Shown: in pieces, positions 35,801 to 44,780 of the stretch
How positions within the stretch are numbered: the stretch's first letter is position 1
Layout: every line of letters starts with the position of its first letter
Source of the DNA: Clostridia bacterium
GTDB taxonomy: Bacteria > Bacillota > Clostridia > Christensenellales > CAG-138
Reading direction: 5' to 3'
Assembly: GCA_017523925.1 (NCBI GenBank)
Contig: JAFWVQ010000037.1
Coordinates: forward strand, 1-64,000
DNA length: 64,000 nt
Notes under the pieces: model-generated
The model's database searches: none
What the model was told of the DNA's origin: nothing
Seen by the model: the letters and a program-made list of their open reading frames with translations, nothing else
Made by a program: the position numbers and the translations under genes

Positions 35801-38800
35801 CGCCCGCACAGCCGGAGAGGAAGGTGTTTGGATAGTTATGGAAGATATGCCTGCCGGCAACCACGTGGGTGCCGTAGAAGTAATCCTCAAGATCGGAGAA
35901 GTCCGCGTTCAGTAATTCGGGGGCGAACTGGCCGAATTGGCCGACGTAGGTTTTCCAAGCGTTCCAGGTCGCCTCGTCAAGGCCGCGCATCGGGCCGGTC
36001 ACGCTCGCGTGCTTTATGGTGGCGTATGCGGCGTTGAGCGTTCCGAGAAGATTATCTATCTCAAGAAGCCCTCCGAGCAGGCTCAGGCTGCCGACGTTTT
36101 CGGTGCTGCCGGCCTCCATGAAGCCGCAGAAGCCGCCCGCATACTCCGCGCCGTAGACCGAGCGGATGCGCTGCGCCATCGCCCTGCGCTGAATGCCCGT
36201 GTAATGGCCGATCGTGTGGTTATCTGTGAAGGTGTCCGAGATGATCTCGTAGCCGTCGTTCTCGCTCTTCCACGTATCGTTGCTCATGCCCCAGATCTGG
36301 CCGCCGATCGTGTGGCCGACGTAGCCGCCCGCCATACCGCGCGTGATCATTCGATCGGAGAAGCACTCCGCTCTTACCGCGCCGCCGCAGGGAACGCAGG
36401 TAGTTTCGCTGTTGCGTATCGAGGGCACGAAGTCCTGAGCGAGCGACTCAAGACCCGCCGTTTGACCGATGAGGCTGAGGTTGGATTCGGGAAGAACGTT
36501 TGCAACGTCGCCCGGCAGCATCTCGCCCACGTAGCCGCCCGCCGCGACCTCGCCGATGATATAGATGAAGTTATACGAGCTGCTGTCCTGGATATGACCG
36601 CCTGCGATCCTTGCCGCGAATCCGCCCGCATAGCCCACGCCATCGTCGTCGAAGAAGCCGTCATGCAGGTTGACGTGCGAGGAAGCAAGCACGCTGTACC
36701 CGCCGGGCGCGCCGTAGACGTTTGAATGCTCGATCGTGGAAACTACCACGCTGAGCAGGCCGACGATGTTTCCAAGGTCGATGCCCTGCCCGAGCAGCGT
36801 GAGCTGATCGCCCACGGAAGCCGCGGAGCCGATATCCATCTCTCCGATATAGCCGCCCGCATAGCGCGCGCCCGCCACGGAGTATGGGATCTCGTTCGGA
36901 TCGGTCGATGCGTAGCTCATATAGGATGCTCCGCTCTCGGATTCGAGCTCATCGGGCTTGATGCCGATGCGCGTGTACGCCGTCCGATCGTCTGCAGTGA
37001 GATGATCGGGCTCATCGGGTTCGCGGTGCGCCAGCATATTGACGTCCGAGTAGGAGATCTGCACGCTTTGACCGCAGCCGATGAAGCCGCCCGCATAGCC
37101 CGCCTCGGCGGGCGCTGTGGGATCGGAATAATCATGCGCCGCGTAAACGGTGAAGCCGTTCGGCGCGTTCACGCCGGCGTATTTGACGATCGGGATATAC
37201 ACGTCCGCAACGCCGAGCAGGTCGGTCGCGCTGATGGCGGAGGTGTCGGCCGCGCCGAGCAGGCTGAGCCCGCCGCCCGCGCTTGCAAGAGCACCGGGGT
37301 AGACGTGCCCGCCCCAGCCGCCGGCGTAGTTTCCGCCGCGAACGTGGTGGATATTGTTCACCGACCACGGCGCTTCGTCGTTGCCGCAGTCGTATTCATA
37401 GGTCGTGTTCGGGTCGTCTATCGGGTTCACTCCGATATAAGTGTTTCCGCTTATCTCGGTCTCTTCCATGGTGTAGGTGTTCACCTTGCCGCTGAGGAAG
37501 CTTCCCGCAAAGCCGCCAGCGCAGTCGCCCTCAACGAAGCCGCCGTCCACATAAGTCACGTCGCAGCCGTCGTAGGAGGGCACGAGCAGCGGTATCGCGT
37601 CCACAAGCTGGTTCAGCTCGAGCAGGCTGCCGCCGAGGGTATGCTCCTCGTCCACAAGGCCCGCCGCGCTGCCCGCTGTGGACTCGGCAACGAAGCCGCC
37701 CGCGATGCCGTCGTGCATATTGGCGTTTACGCTCCCGAGATTGCTTGCGTGGCAGTCCACGAAGCGCACGCTGTTTGCATCCGCCGCATAGCCGCCCGCC
37801 GTGTATCTTATGAGCTGATCCGTGACGATACCCGTCTCAAGCACCGTGTAGCCGTCGGTGATGCCCGTCACGTTCGCGCGAAGGTAGGTGGTGCGAACGC
37901 CCGCAAACAGGGACAGAAGGTTGTTTATCTTGATTAGCGTGATGCCGAGAAGCGTGAGGTCGAGGCCGCCGCCGCTTGCAAGATCGCCGGGGCCGGTGGA
38001 GCCGACGAAGCCGCCCGCGCGGTTGTTTGCCTTGACGGAGCCGAGACGGGTCAGCTCAACGTCCCTGATATCGCCGCCGACTGCCCAGCCGATGCCGCCG
38101 CCCGCGTAATCGCCCGGGGAGGTGCAGTTATCACCCTCATAAAGGCCGGCGGTCACGGTATAGCCGGTCACGTCGTCGATGCCGTTTACATAAGTGTTTG
38201 ATACCTCGAAGCCGAGGAACTGTGCAAGGCCGAGCGTGTCGCCGAGCAGACCGCCCACGTTGGCGGTGGTGAGATAGCCCACGATGCCGCCGGCGAAATC
38301 CTTCGCCGAGGAAACGCTTATAAGCTGAGCAACGCTGTTGTCACGCGCCGCAGTGGGCTGTATCGGAAGCGAATTTATGTATTCTCCGTTGCGCATCCTC
38401 TTGTATTTTGCAAGGCTGCGCAGATGCGTTTCATCCGAGCGGGCGATGAGCACGCCGTCGCCCCTGCCTACGATGCCGCCGACGTAGGATCCGCCGGTGG
38501 ACTCGACCGTGAGCTCGCCCTCGATATTCGCACCGAGTATCGCCGAATTTGCAATGCCGCCGAGATCGAGCAGCGACTGATCGCCGCCCTGTCCGAGCAG
38601 GCCGATCGCGATATCCTTGACCGCGCTGAGCAGCGATTCCTTTTCTTCAAGGAAATCGCCGAGACCCATGAGCGTTCCGAGCCTTGCGTAGCCGACGAAG
38701 CCGCCGACATAATCCCTTTGACCCGAAACGGTGACGGTGCTGAGCGCGTCGATATCATCGTTTATACAGTAGCTGTTTGCAAGCACGCCCGCGAAGCCGC

Positions 38801-41201
38801 CGAGATATGAGCCGCCGTCAACGGTTATCGCCGAATTCTCGATCGAGCAGTTGACAAGCTCCGTCTGCGGGTGGAGCTGCGCAAGCACGTCTATGCCGAG
38901 GCCGGAGAGCGTGCCCTTGATGATGCCGTCCCTTGCAACGCCGGTGAAGCCGCCGCCGAAATGATGCGCGCTGACGCTCATGCTGCTGTTTTCGACCTTG
39001 CAGCCTTTAACGACCGTGCCGACGAGGCTTCCGGAGAAACCGCCCACGCCGTATTTGCCTTCGCCCGCCGAGACCTTGCCGTTGTTGACGGTGCAGTTCG
39101 TGATGCGCGGGGAAACGTAGCCTGTCGGGATCAGATCTCCGACGGGCAGCGCGTTGTCGAGAAGAACGTTTATAAGATCGCCAAGGCCGAGACCCGGGAT
39201 GACATTCAAAAGGTAGGCAAGCGCATTCACAACTGTGTCGAGCGCGCCTGAGAGCAGGTCATAATTGGTGGTGCCCTCGGAATGCCCGACGAAGCCTCCG
39301 ACGCCGACTATCTTGCCGTCCGTTTCGTCGCTGCTTCCGTTGCCGTTGGTGTCCTCATAGTCCGTCTTAACGGCGCTCACGCTGATCGCTTCGACCTCGC
39401 AATCCTCAACGATCGCATTGCCGACGACCCTGCCCACGAATGCGCCTGTTGCAAGCGAACCGGGATCGGCGGCGCGGGTGTTCAGAAGACCTACAAGCGT
39501 GTCAGTAAGGCTGATCGGCTTGCCGAGGAGCCCGGAGAGCAGGGGGTCGAGTATCGTTCCGAGCACCGTGCCGACGAGCGTCAGAAGTCCGTTCACAAGC
39601 GTTTGAGAGGTGCCTGCGCTCGTGGTGCTGTTCGTGACGGTTCCGCTGTAAAGCTTGGTATTCTTAACTATGCAGGTGGAGCCGGTGATATCGAAGCCGC
39701 TGATATTGCCGGTCAGCGTTCCGAAGAAGCCAACGCCGGTCTGAACTCCGAGATCGAGCTTCGAGCGGTCGGTCGAAAGCGTTTCGGCGTTTACGGTGAT
39801 ATTGTAGATAACGGGCTTAACGCTCGTATCGAGGTTGATATAGGAATGATCCGCCGCCCAGAGCTTCGGGCTGCCTTCGCTCGCCTTAACGCCGTACATC
39901 TCGCCCGTGAACATCAGCGGCGCCCACTGATCGGAATACATATTGATATCGCGGAAAACAATGTATTTGCCGCTCTTTGTGTAGGTAAGGCTCTGGAAGC
40001 TGCGCTCGTTCACGTCCGGCTCGCCGTTTGCGTTCACGGTGCAGTAGACCGTGCGGTCATAGCCCGTGATATCGAGCACGGCGGTGAGGCTGTTGTAGCG
40101 ATCGGAGCTCAAAATGCCGTTGTTTTCATCATACATCGGGTTCGCGGAGGCGTTCGGGTAGCTGAAATCCGTGTCCGTATTCCGATCCTCGGGGAAAACG
40201 CCCTCGATCAGGTCGGCGTCGCCCGGGTAAACGAGCGTTGCGGTCTGCTCGATGATATTGTCCGCGTTCCAGTTGCCGAGGGAGCGCCTTCTCTGATATA
40301 CCTTATAGACCGGGCCAGAAACGTCCGTGCGGATATCGCTGTTGTCGTTGATAGCGTCGAGCTGCTGACGGTCGCCGATGAGGATATATGTCGTGCCGTC
40401 GATCTCGACCCAGGTCTGACCGAAATAGTCGCGTCCGTCGATATGCGAGGAATTGTCCGCCTTCTCCGAAAGCGCCGGGGAACTGCCCTTTTCGCTTGTG
40501 AAGGACGAAGCGAGAACGTAATTATGCTTCGCGCTGTACGTGACCATCTCGCCGTCCTTGAAGAAGAAGCTGCCAACGCCGAACATATCGGGGTCGATAT
40601 CGCCCGAAACAACGGGAGCCTCCTCCCTGCCATCCGAGTTCAGCAGGGCGAGCTGATAGAGATTTCTGATATAGATAGTATCCGTAGCTTCATCGTAAGC
40701 CGTCATCCTATCGGCCTTGGGTGCGCCGATAAAGCTTCCGGAGAAATCCTCGGGAAGCATGAAGACCGCTCCGTTCAGCGCGATATCGTTTGCGAAATAG
40801 TAATCGGCGGACTTGGTGTAGCGTGCAGGCGTTCCGTCATCGTAAAAGACCTGTTCACCGCTGCTGAAAGCGCGCTCATCAAGATCGGCATCCGTCACGG
40901 AGAAGCCTGAAGCGATGCTGAGCAGCTGCTTGAGGTTGCTTATGCGGATCCTGACCCCGGTAATGAGACCGTTCTTGGCGGTGGATGTATGGGTTTTTAT
41001 GATGGGACTGACTTGATTATATAAAAAACGCCGAATCGCAAGCTCCCTTGCGTTCGAATCAACTGGCACAGAATTAAATAAGCTGCTGTCGTATAGGGAG
41101 TTGTAGCGCTCGGCTGTAACGGCAGTAGCAAGATCGGTTGTGACCGCGCAAAACATCGCCAGTGCAAGGAAAGCGGCCGTTAATCTCTTGAACGTACTCA
41201 T
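32802..41201 (-). CDS. Giant LPXTG surface protein with GG-F/Y repeats, 2799 aa
   Basis: An N-terminal signal peptide (residues 1-30) leads into about 2500 residues punctuated by roughly 30 copies of an [AV]-G-G-[FYI]-[VAI]-G motif (for example YAGGFVG, CAGGFAGE), often paired with SVGGLSLLG-like segments. This resembles GLUG-type and other beta-solenoid adhesin repeats. Near the C-terminus is one Cna_B-like domain (ITVQKVWNDDNDAQHHRPDS), then LPDTGEWGEN, a hydrophobic helix and RRRRHYEKK. It should be anchored by a sortase and act as adhesin or pilus tip. It heads the pilus operon, with a good promoter upstream. Confidence 0.88.
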   Translation of the reverse strand: MSTFKRLTAAFLALAMFCAVTTDLATAVTAERYNSLYDSSLFNSVPVDSNARELAIRRFLYNQVSPIIKTHTSTAKNGLITGVRIRISNLKQLLSIASGFSVTDADLDERAFSSGEQVFYDDGTPARYTKSADYYFANDIALNGAVFMLPEDFSGSFIGAPKADRMTAYDEATDTIYIRNLYQLALLNSDGREEAPVVSGDIDPDMFGVGSFFFKDGEMVTYSAKHNYVLASSFTSEKGSSPALSEKADNSSHIDGRDYFGQTWVEIDGTTYILIGDRQQLDAINDNSDIRTDVSGPVYKVYQRRRSLGNWNADNIIEQTATLVYPGDADLIEGVFPEDRNTDTDFSYPNASANPMYDENNGILSSDRYNSLTAVLDITGYDRTVYCTVNANGEPDVNERSFQSLTYTKSGKYIVFRDINMYSDQWAPLMFTGEMYGVKASEGSPKLWAADHSYINLDTSVKPVIYNITVNAETLSTDRSKLDLGVQTGVGFFGTLTGNISGFDITGSTCIVKNTKLYSGTVTNSTTSAGTSQTLVNGLLTLVGTVLGTILDPLLSGLLGKPISLTDTLVGLLNTRAADPGSLATGAFVGRVVGNAIVEDCEVEAISVSAVKTDYEDTNGNGSSDETDGKIVGVGGFVGHSEGTTNYDLLSGALDTVVNALAYLLNVIPGLGLGDLINVLLDNALPVGDLIPTGYVSPRITNCTVNNGKVSAGEGKYGVGGFSGSLVGTVVKGCKVENSSMSVSAHHFGGGFTGVARDGIIKGTLSGLGIDVLAQLHPQTELVNCSIENSAITVDGGSYLGGFAGVLANSYCINDDIDALSTVTVSGQRDYVGGFVGYARLGTLMGLGDFLEEKESLLSAVKDIAIGLLGQGGDQSLLDLGGIANSAILGANIEGELTVESTGGSYVGGIVGRGDGVLIARSDETHLRSLAKYKRMRNGEYINSLPIQPTAARDNSVAQLISVSSAKDFAGGIVGYLTTANVGGLLGDTLGLAQFLGFEVSNTYVNGIDDVTGYTVTAGLYEGDNCTSPGDYAGGGIGWAVGGDIRDVELTRLGSVKANNRAGGFVGSTGPGDLASGGGLDLTLLGITLIKINNLLSLFAGVRTTYLRANVTGITDGYTVLETGIVTDQLIRYTAGGYAADANSVRFVDCHASNLGSVNANMHDGIAGGFVAESTAGSAAGLVDEEHTLGGSLLELNQLVDAIPLLVPSYDGCDVTYVDGGFVEGDCAGGFAGSFLSGKVNTYTMEETEISGNTYIGVNPIDDPNTTYEYDCGNDEAPWSVNNIHHVRGGNYAGGWGGHVYPGALASAGGGLSLLGAADTSAISATDLLGVADVYIPIVKYAGVNAPNGFTVYAAHDYSDPTAPAEAGYAGGFIGCGQSVQISYSDVNMLAHREPDEPDHLTADDRTAYTRIGIKPDELESESGASYMSYASTDPNEIPYSVAGARYAGGYIGEMDIGSAASVGDQLTLLGQGIDLGNIVGLLSVVVSTIEHSNVYGAPGGYSVLASSHVNLHDGFFDDDGVGYAGGFAARIAGGHIQDSSSYNFIYIIGEVAAGGYVGEMLPGDVANVLPESNLSLIGQTAGLESLAQDFVPSIRNSETTCVPCGGAVRAECFSDRMITRGMAGGYVGHTIGGQIWGMSNDTWKSENDGYEIISDTFTDNHTIGHYTGIQRRAMAQRIRSVYGAEYAGGFCGFMEAGSTENVGSLSLLGGLLEIDNLLGTLNAAYATIKHASVTGPMRGLDEATWNAWKTYVGQFGQFAPELLNADFSDLEDYFYGTHVVAGRHIFHNYPNTFLSGCAGGFVGSLHSGVIETSECVDTKLVLAMRAAGGFAGEMQTGDLASVGGISLLGIDLNIGSLAPNLGSVLVPAIKDCEAKGYEYGLTVGATGPIASHIHEPDDTIPEDYSFGDPSDAYVGCAGGFVGGAYGGQLERTAVLNLKRVKGVHAVGGYAGKADSAALVKASTNNASTGIIQKLLDKVLTSHDGLVDALHATVCTINDATVESVLKRDGSYEPYGFVVDGEYRENGETKYAPYAGGFAGHLQATLINSKNRVSASEIFTSDTLPGTTNATVKYLRGVNGGQYAGGFVGLASVGSVAQVGGSSTNVLSLLNVGTIDLLDVFRTYIYRSEVFGVNDGILVYSHEWSKLGGQLEDANVSGAAGGFAGGLMSGTINDCSVNDLNYIEAPNYAGGFVGHSGTKSLLDLSGLAVDGESTLGKLLDLLGLDLSASLQLMNIIGSTLKRDTASGFGTSDDGYIVRTTETQTEQSMGVELYHVKGSCAGGFAGFADIAQIDDNCQALKLRKVISPQIAGGFVARSSAAFLGDLEASSDLVGALTWLVRILLGGLGLGRLEYVNLVDLYGDILGLQLAADGYLIRLNLFVFVVGISLVSYDPETGDPTDVTIVLGSSEITLPIGPDGDVDQANIRAELIELSRTAIRQSHVRGVDDGYDVFGGGATYNADGSGELGYAGGFIGLNDRGFISHSTAELMDSVRGAAGKTGPFKGGGHYNQNAQSPSALEGIENYYYIYRERDAGYTAAYTSSGSVIAAAQEDGGSVSGESFNRYEVEHLGVISTLTDLAGAEERGASGVRELKAYRSVSKFVGMADAVLKDNLIGIVPMPGEKKDPCEEEPIEITVQKVWNDDNDAQHHRPDSLSVVIETVEYGASVPDRAVIAGWVPASMRGSVVDTRTIVLTEADADPLSDTWRRVVDDLEYGFYQNGKYYVYYVHELTPEYYNSAYTVDDASASVKLVNTYWRLPDTGEWGENLYLLTGTALLITSAALAIYIQINYRRRRHYEKK

Positions 41202-41269
41202 AACAAGTACCCCGCTTTACCGATATTGCTTACCATATTGCTGTGGTTCGGCAAAAATTTATATATGAA

Positions 41270-41299
41270 ATTACACACCTGCTGCATCCAAAATGTCAA
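41270..41299 (-). promoter_or_regulatory. Promoter of the adhesin-pilus operon
   Basis: On the minus strand TTGACA (41299-41294), an 18-base spacer and TGTAAT (41275-41270) lie about 70 bases before the giant gene start. Confidence 0.6.
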
Positions 41300-41655
41300 G
41301 CGTCTAAATGTAAGTATTTTTCCGCATACTATTATGTATCGTAATGATATATTATCATGCGTTTGTAAGAAAAATGTATCTGCATCAAGCTCTGCTCTGA
41401 AAAACTCGGAATTTTGGCAAAATATTTTTTCTCAGAGAATGCGCTCCGCAGACCCCGTCAACACGTTTGCACAAGCCCATTTTCGGACCTTTACCGCCTT
41501 GATCCTTTGATATTCACAGCGCTGCAATGAGGATGCTCTGCGTACACAAAAGTTCGCCTTGCTGAACGGGATCAACGCCGCCCCCATGAACTGCCGGCGC
41601 AATGGCAGCATGTTGATGGGCATGCAATGCGGGAAATAAAATCATCATTAGATAC
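41300..41655. other. Gene-free stretch upstream of the adhesin
   Basis: The left part (41300-41440) is AT-rich. The right part (41450-41640) has overlapping short minus-strand frames (for example one ending with CTQSILIAAL) that look faintly coding but lack start signals. I cannot support a gene here. Confidence 0.3.
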
Positions 41656-41684
41656 AAAAATTGCCACCCCTTTCGGAGTGGCAA
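41656..41684 (-). terminator. Terminator of the minus-strand cassette
   Basis: On the minus strand TTGCCACTCC-GAAA-GGGGTGGCAA is followed by TTTTT. It ends the transcript that comes from the 41.7-46.5 kb genes. Confidence 0.9.
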
Positions 41685-41697
41685 AACTCTTGCGTCC

Positions 41698-41814
41698 TCA
41701 GATCATCACCTTTACCGCGAAGCCGGTGGTCCGGAAGAAAAGTTCGTCTGATTCTGCTTTGTAACTCGTCGGTATGCTTGATACTTGAACCCCCTTCTTC
41801 CCCAGAGGGTGCAT
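41698..41814 (-). CDS. 38-residue small ORF
   Basis: ATG 41814 starts MHPLGKKGVQ; the C-terminal half, SDELFFRTTGFAVKVMI, has strong coding character and ends at TGA just before the terminator. There is no convincing ribosome site, so it may instead be the 3' remnant of a longer gene. Function unknown. Confidence 0.4.
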   Translation of the reverse strand: MHPLGKKGVQVSSIPTSYKAESDELFFRTTGFAVKVMI

Positions 41815-41829
41815 ATTCAGTTAGAGGGT

Positions 41830-42192
41830 TCAATTGCGATAGATACTGTTCTCCGGCAGTCCGTATCTCTTGCCGAGGGCCGTCTTTACACTCAAGGCTT
41901 CAGCTTCATCCGGTAGGCAGCCGGGTGCCTGTATGAGTGAATCATACAGCGAGATCGCCAGGTTGTATGACGCTATGCGGGTGCGCAGTTCTTTTAAATC
42001 CGCGTCGGTCAACTCGCACATTAAATCCTTGATAAGCGTCAAACGCTCCTCTGAAGTTACGAATCCCGTTTCCTCGAAAGAGTTAGTCTCCGGCAATCTG
42101 TGGTCGTATGACTTTTTGAGTCTCTCGCCACAGGATGAACAGAATACCGAATCAGCATCTATTGCCGAACCGCAGTATTTGCAATAGGGCAT
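41830..42192 (-). CDS. Zinc-ribbon protein, 120 aa
   Basis: Residues 1-25 form a double zinc knuckle, YCKYCGSAIDADSVFCSSCGERL, typical of zinc-ribbon domain proteins. The rest is helical (LIKDLMCELTDADLKELRTRI). The role is unknown; such N-terminal ribbons often precede regulatory or membrane modules, absent here. It is followed by a small ORF and a strong terminator. Confidence 0.75.
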   Translation of the reverse strand: MPYCKYCGSAIDADSVFCSSCGERLKKSYDHRLPETNSFEETGFVTSEERLTLIKDLMCELTDADLKELRTRIASYNLAISLYDSLIQAPGCLPDEAEALSVKTALGKRYGLPENSIYRN

Positions 42193-42269
42193 AAGAAACT
42201 AGGAAACTAAAGATTTCAAAACAGAGTAGAATCGCAAGGTAAACTAATCCGACGTTTATTTTACAACAA

Positions 42270-42872
42270 TTAAAAGCCAATTTGGGATAGATTTACCTTG
42301 TTGTTTTCCAATTCTATTATGGTCTTTGAAGCTGGGGGCAACCTGTAAGTCCACACATCTTCCATCGATCTATTCTCGAGGGAAAGAAGCAGAACACGAA
42401 TTGCAACGCTATGACTTACTATAACAATTCGGTCAAATCTTCTGTACTTATCAACTAGTCTATCAAAGCAAGTCCTCACTCTGTTTTGTAAATCAAACAA
42501 ACTTTCACCCTCATCAGGCTTAAAAAGCTGAGGATGATTCTTATAATAGTAATAGCTGTTAGCACCATGATCTTTTGTTAACTCATCTATTGGTTTATTT
42601 GTCCATTTGCCCAGATCTATTTCTTTTAATCCCTCATTTCGAATAATACGTCGAGTGGATGCTCCAATAGTTTTACAGAGTATAGAGGCTGTTTTATAAG
42701 CTCGGTCGATTGGACTGGATATTATACGATCTATAGGTTTTCCCTTGAAAAATTGAAAACTTTCCACAGCCAGATTAATCCCATTTTCGGTTAATGGCGA
42801 ATCGCTCTGACCTTGAATAACACGCACCACATTATTTTGCGTTTCGGTATGTCTAACTACTATTACTTCCAT
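42270..42872 (-). CDS. Histidine phosphatase family protein, 200 aa
   Basis: The catalytic RHTETQNN (R7, H8) and the second histidine in IVIVSHSVAIRVLL mark the phosphoglycerate-mutase-like histidine phosphatase superfamily. SSPIDRAYKTASIL and the acid region LKEIDLGKWTNKP are also present. Substrates range from sugar phosphates to alpha-ribazole phosphate; none is evident here. The start at 42872 lies a few bases past the stop of the upstream membrane protein gene, so it is last of a tightly packed minus-strand operon. Confidence 0.85.
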   Translation of the reverse strand: MEVIVVRHTETQNNVVRVIQGQSDSPLTENGINLAVESFQFFKGKPIDRIISSPIDRAYKTASILCKTIGASTRRIIRNEGLKEIDLGKWTNKPIDELTKDHGANSYYYYKNHPQLFKPDEGESLFDLQNRVRTCFDRLVDKYRRFDRIVIVSHSVAIRVLLLSLENRSMEDVWTYRLPPASKTIIELENNKVNLSQIGF

Positions 42873-42876
42873 TCTG

Positions 42877-43899
42877 CTACTCTCTCTCATTATACTTAAT
42901 GGAAACGATATCGCTTAAAACACAATCTTTCGTCCCGTCATCATCCCAAATACTATCAAAATGCCTTTTGAAATAGTATACAGGGGAAAGCGACAAATCA
43001 CCTTCTCCAAGAGTAAAGAGAAAATGAATTGTATCCCTCGCCCTCATACCATGCAATAAATACGCCACATAGCAATTATTGTCAGCCATCATCATTATTA
43101 ATGTTGGAGCAACTTCACTATAAGTTCTCACAAAGAAAGAATTTGTTTTTTCTGAGAAAGCAACAAATTTCATTAATGAGTCCTTCATATCATGCCATCT
43201 TTGTTCGGGGTTTGTGCTACCAGTAACTCTAGCAATATTGAAATCCCGAGCATAATTAGGGTGAATAGTTGCTACACGAACATTAATTCCAGTTTCAGAT
43301 AAAGATAACAACAATGGAAGGAAGGGAACAAAACTTTCTAGATTTGTTGCAAGGATAGAGATTGAATCCTTTGCAGACCGAAAAAACGATTCTAAGTCGC
43401 AATCTGCTCGACTAAACCTGATATCTTTAATATAATTTTTACAGAACGTGCATGCCTTCCCATTATAGGCATCTACCATCCTGTTAAAAGTTGCTATTCC
43501 CTGTTCGAGGGCATTCATCATTTCTCTAGTAGTTTCAACATCCTCTACTAATTCATTCGACAACTCTGCTGTCGAGCTTTGAATGGCTTGAATCCGTGTA
43601 GATGTTTCTTCTTCAACAGCACGAACGGCCTTCTCGATATCTGTTTCTGTATTCCAACTAACAAGCGTCCCAACTATTGTGACAAGCAGTGCGGTGAAAG
43701 AATTAGAAAAAATACCGACGATTATTTCATTTTTAATCTTCAACCCTATCCAGAATAGAAGCAATGATATGACAGTTGCGGATACTTCTGCTAACAGAAC
43801 AATCCGCTGATCCCAATAACTCTTCTTTTTCGCTTTTTCCACCTCAGGAAGAGTGCCTATTTTCGTTGTCTTGTTTCTATCTCTCATACCATCACCCAT
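42877..43899 (-). CDS. Two-helix membrane protein with coiled coil and soluble domain, 340 aa
   Basis: From the ATG at 43899 (overlapping the previous TAA as TAATG) the protein has a basic N-terminus, two membrane helices (about 30-50 and 57-80), a coiled coil rich in E and T (VEEETSTRIQAIQSSTAEL), a small CTFCKNY cysteine pair, and an alpha/beta domain (SISILATNLESFVPFLPLLL; INVRVATIHPNYARDF). The last resembles phospholipase D-like or nucleotide-sensing folds found in bacterial membrane effectors, but no HKD motif is seen. Function unknown. ATG 43887 is an alternative start. Confidence 0.65.
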   Translation of the reverse strand: MGDGMRDRNKTTKIGTLPEVEKAKKKSYWDQRIVLLAEVSATVISLLLFWIGLKIKNEIIVGIFSNSFTALLVTIVGTLVSWNTETDIEKAVRAVEEETSTRIQAIQSSTAELSNELVEDVETTREMMNALEQGIATFNRMVDAYNGKACTFCKNYIKDIRFSRADCDLESFFRSAKDSISILATNLESFVPFLPLLLSLSETGINVRVATIHPNYARDFNIARVTGSTNPEQRWHDMKDSLMKFVAFSEKTNSFFVRTYSEVAPTLIMMMADNNCYVAYLLHGMRARDTIHFLFTLGEGDLSLSPVYYFKRHFDSIWDDDGTKDCVLSDIVSIKYNERE

Positions 43900-44747
43900 T
43901 AACAATCTATGAAATAATTGTCGAATTTCACATCATCAAAAGGAAGGCCGCCATTATTGAGACTAATACCAATTGTTTCTAAGAACTTCTCCATTCCACT
44001 ATAAGTCACATTATATGGATCGAATACTCCAAGAGCCCTAGAGTAATGCCTTTTAAATTTATACTTACTAATTTTACAAGGCGTATCTATTGATGGTACT
44101 ACTGCGTCCTTAAGATAATCTACAACCTCACGTTCGCTAAACGGAAGAACAGGCCGTATCATAAATTTTCCATTTGGAAGTGTTTCTCTTAAAGACATCT
44201 TATGAAGCATCTTTGTGGTAGTACTCTTTAGCGGTTCTTCTAAAAGGGGAATAGAAGAAACATCATAATTACAGGTCAGCATAAGCATGTTAAGGTAAGA
44301 CAATGCATCATTCATTGTAAACCCTGTTAGTATACCTGTGTTGTTACCGAACTGATTTACATATTCATCAATTACGGACTTTCTTGCAAACTTGCAAGTT
44401 TTGCAACCATATCTATCATCATCGGCAAAGTCATCAAATTCAGGAACGGCAAATTGAATGTCAATTCCACGCATTTTCCAGTAGTTCTGGATTTCTAAAA
44501 AATTCCGTGACGGCTGTCCATCTTTTGAATAATACATGTGTTTGGGATAAGGGGCAGAAAAGACGGTCCAAGGAGTATCTATGCCATTGTCATTGCAATA
44601 CCTGATAAATAAATCAAGCATCATTGAGCAATCCTTGCCACATGAAAATAGAATTACGAATCTTTCTACATCGGCAAACAGATTGTGAGTATTAATTGTA
44701 CTAACAAATTTTTCGTAACAACGACCAATCGTATTAATCGTATTCAC
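43899..44747 (-). CDS. PP-loop ATPase (PAPS reductase/TtcA-like), 282 aa
   Basis: Residues 35-40, SCGKDC, are a variant of the PP-loop SGGxDS that binds ATP for adenylation. C115 and C118 (YGCKTCK) may bind an iron-sulphur cluster or zinc, as in TtcA-type tRNA thiolases. ILTGFTMNDALSYLNMLML takes the place of their GHNxDD motif. PVLPFSEREVVDYLK is the usual C-terminal PP-loop segment. The enzyme likely adenylates or sulphurates something unknown; the altered loop cautions against a simple DndC or CysH label. Confidence 0.75.
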   Translation of the reverse strand: MNTINTIGRCYEKFVSTINTHNLFADVERFVILFSCGKDCSMMLDLFIRYCNDNGIDTPWTVFSAPYPKHMYYSKDGQPSRNFLEIQNYWKMRGIDIQFAVPEFDDFADDDRYGCKTCKFARKSVIDEYVNQFGNNTGILTGFTMNDALSYLNMLMLTCNYDVSSIPLLEEPLKSTTTKMLHKMSLRETLPNGKFMIRPVLPFSEREVVDYLKDAVVPSIDTPCKISKYKFKRHYSRALGVFDPYNVTYSGMEKFLETIGISLNNGGLPFDDVKFDNYFIDC

Positions 44748-44780
44748 TATAATACACCTCTAGATTTAATAGTTTCACGC

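Noticed and set aside
34617..40910. Several long plus-strand frames opposite the giant adhesin
   Set aside because: They follow the repeat structure of the adhesin in complement and lack start signals.
32802..41201. Regular repeats suggesting a CRISPR array
   Set aside because: The repeats are protein-level GG-F motifs with varied spacing and degenerate DNA, inside one reading frame; there are no uniform spacers and no cas genes.
41450..41640. Small minus-strand frames upstream of the adhesin
   Set aside because: Two frames look slightly coding, but neither has a start signal or recognisable family; left as gene-free.
42877..43899. Phospholipase D-like nuclease assignment for the membrane protein
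   Set aside because: The alpha/beta segment is similar in outline, but no HxKxxxxD motif is present.
43899..44747. Labelling the PP-loop gene as DndC of a phosphorothioation system
   Set aside because: The loop is altered (SCGKDC) and no dndA, dndB, dndD or dndE-like genes are adjacent.
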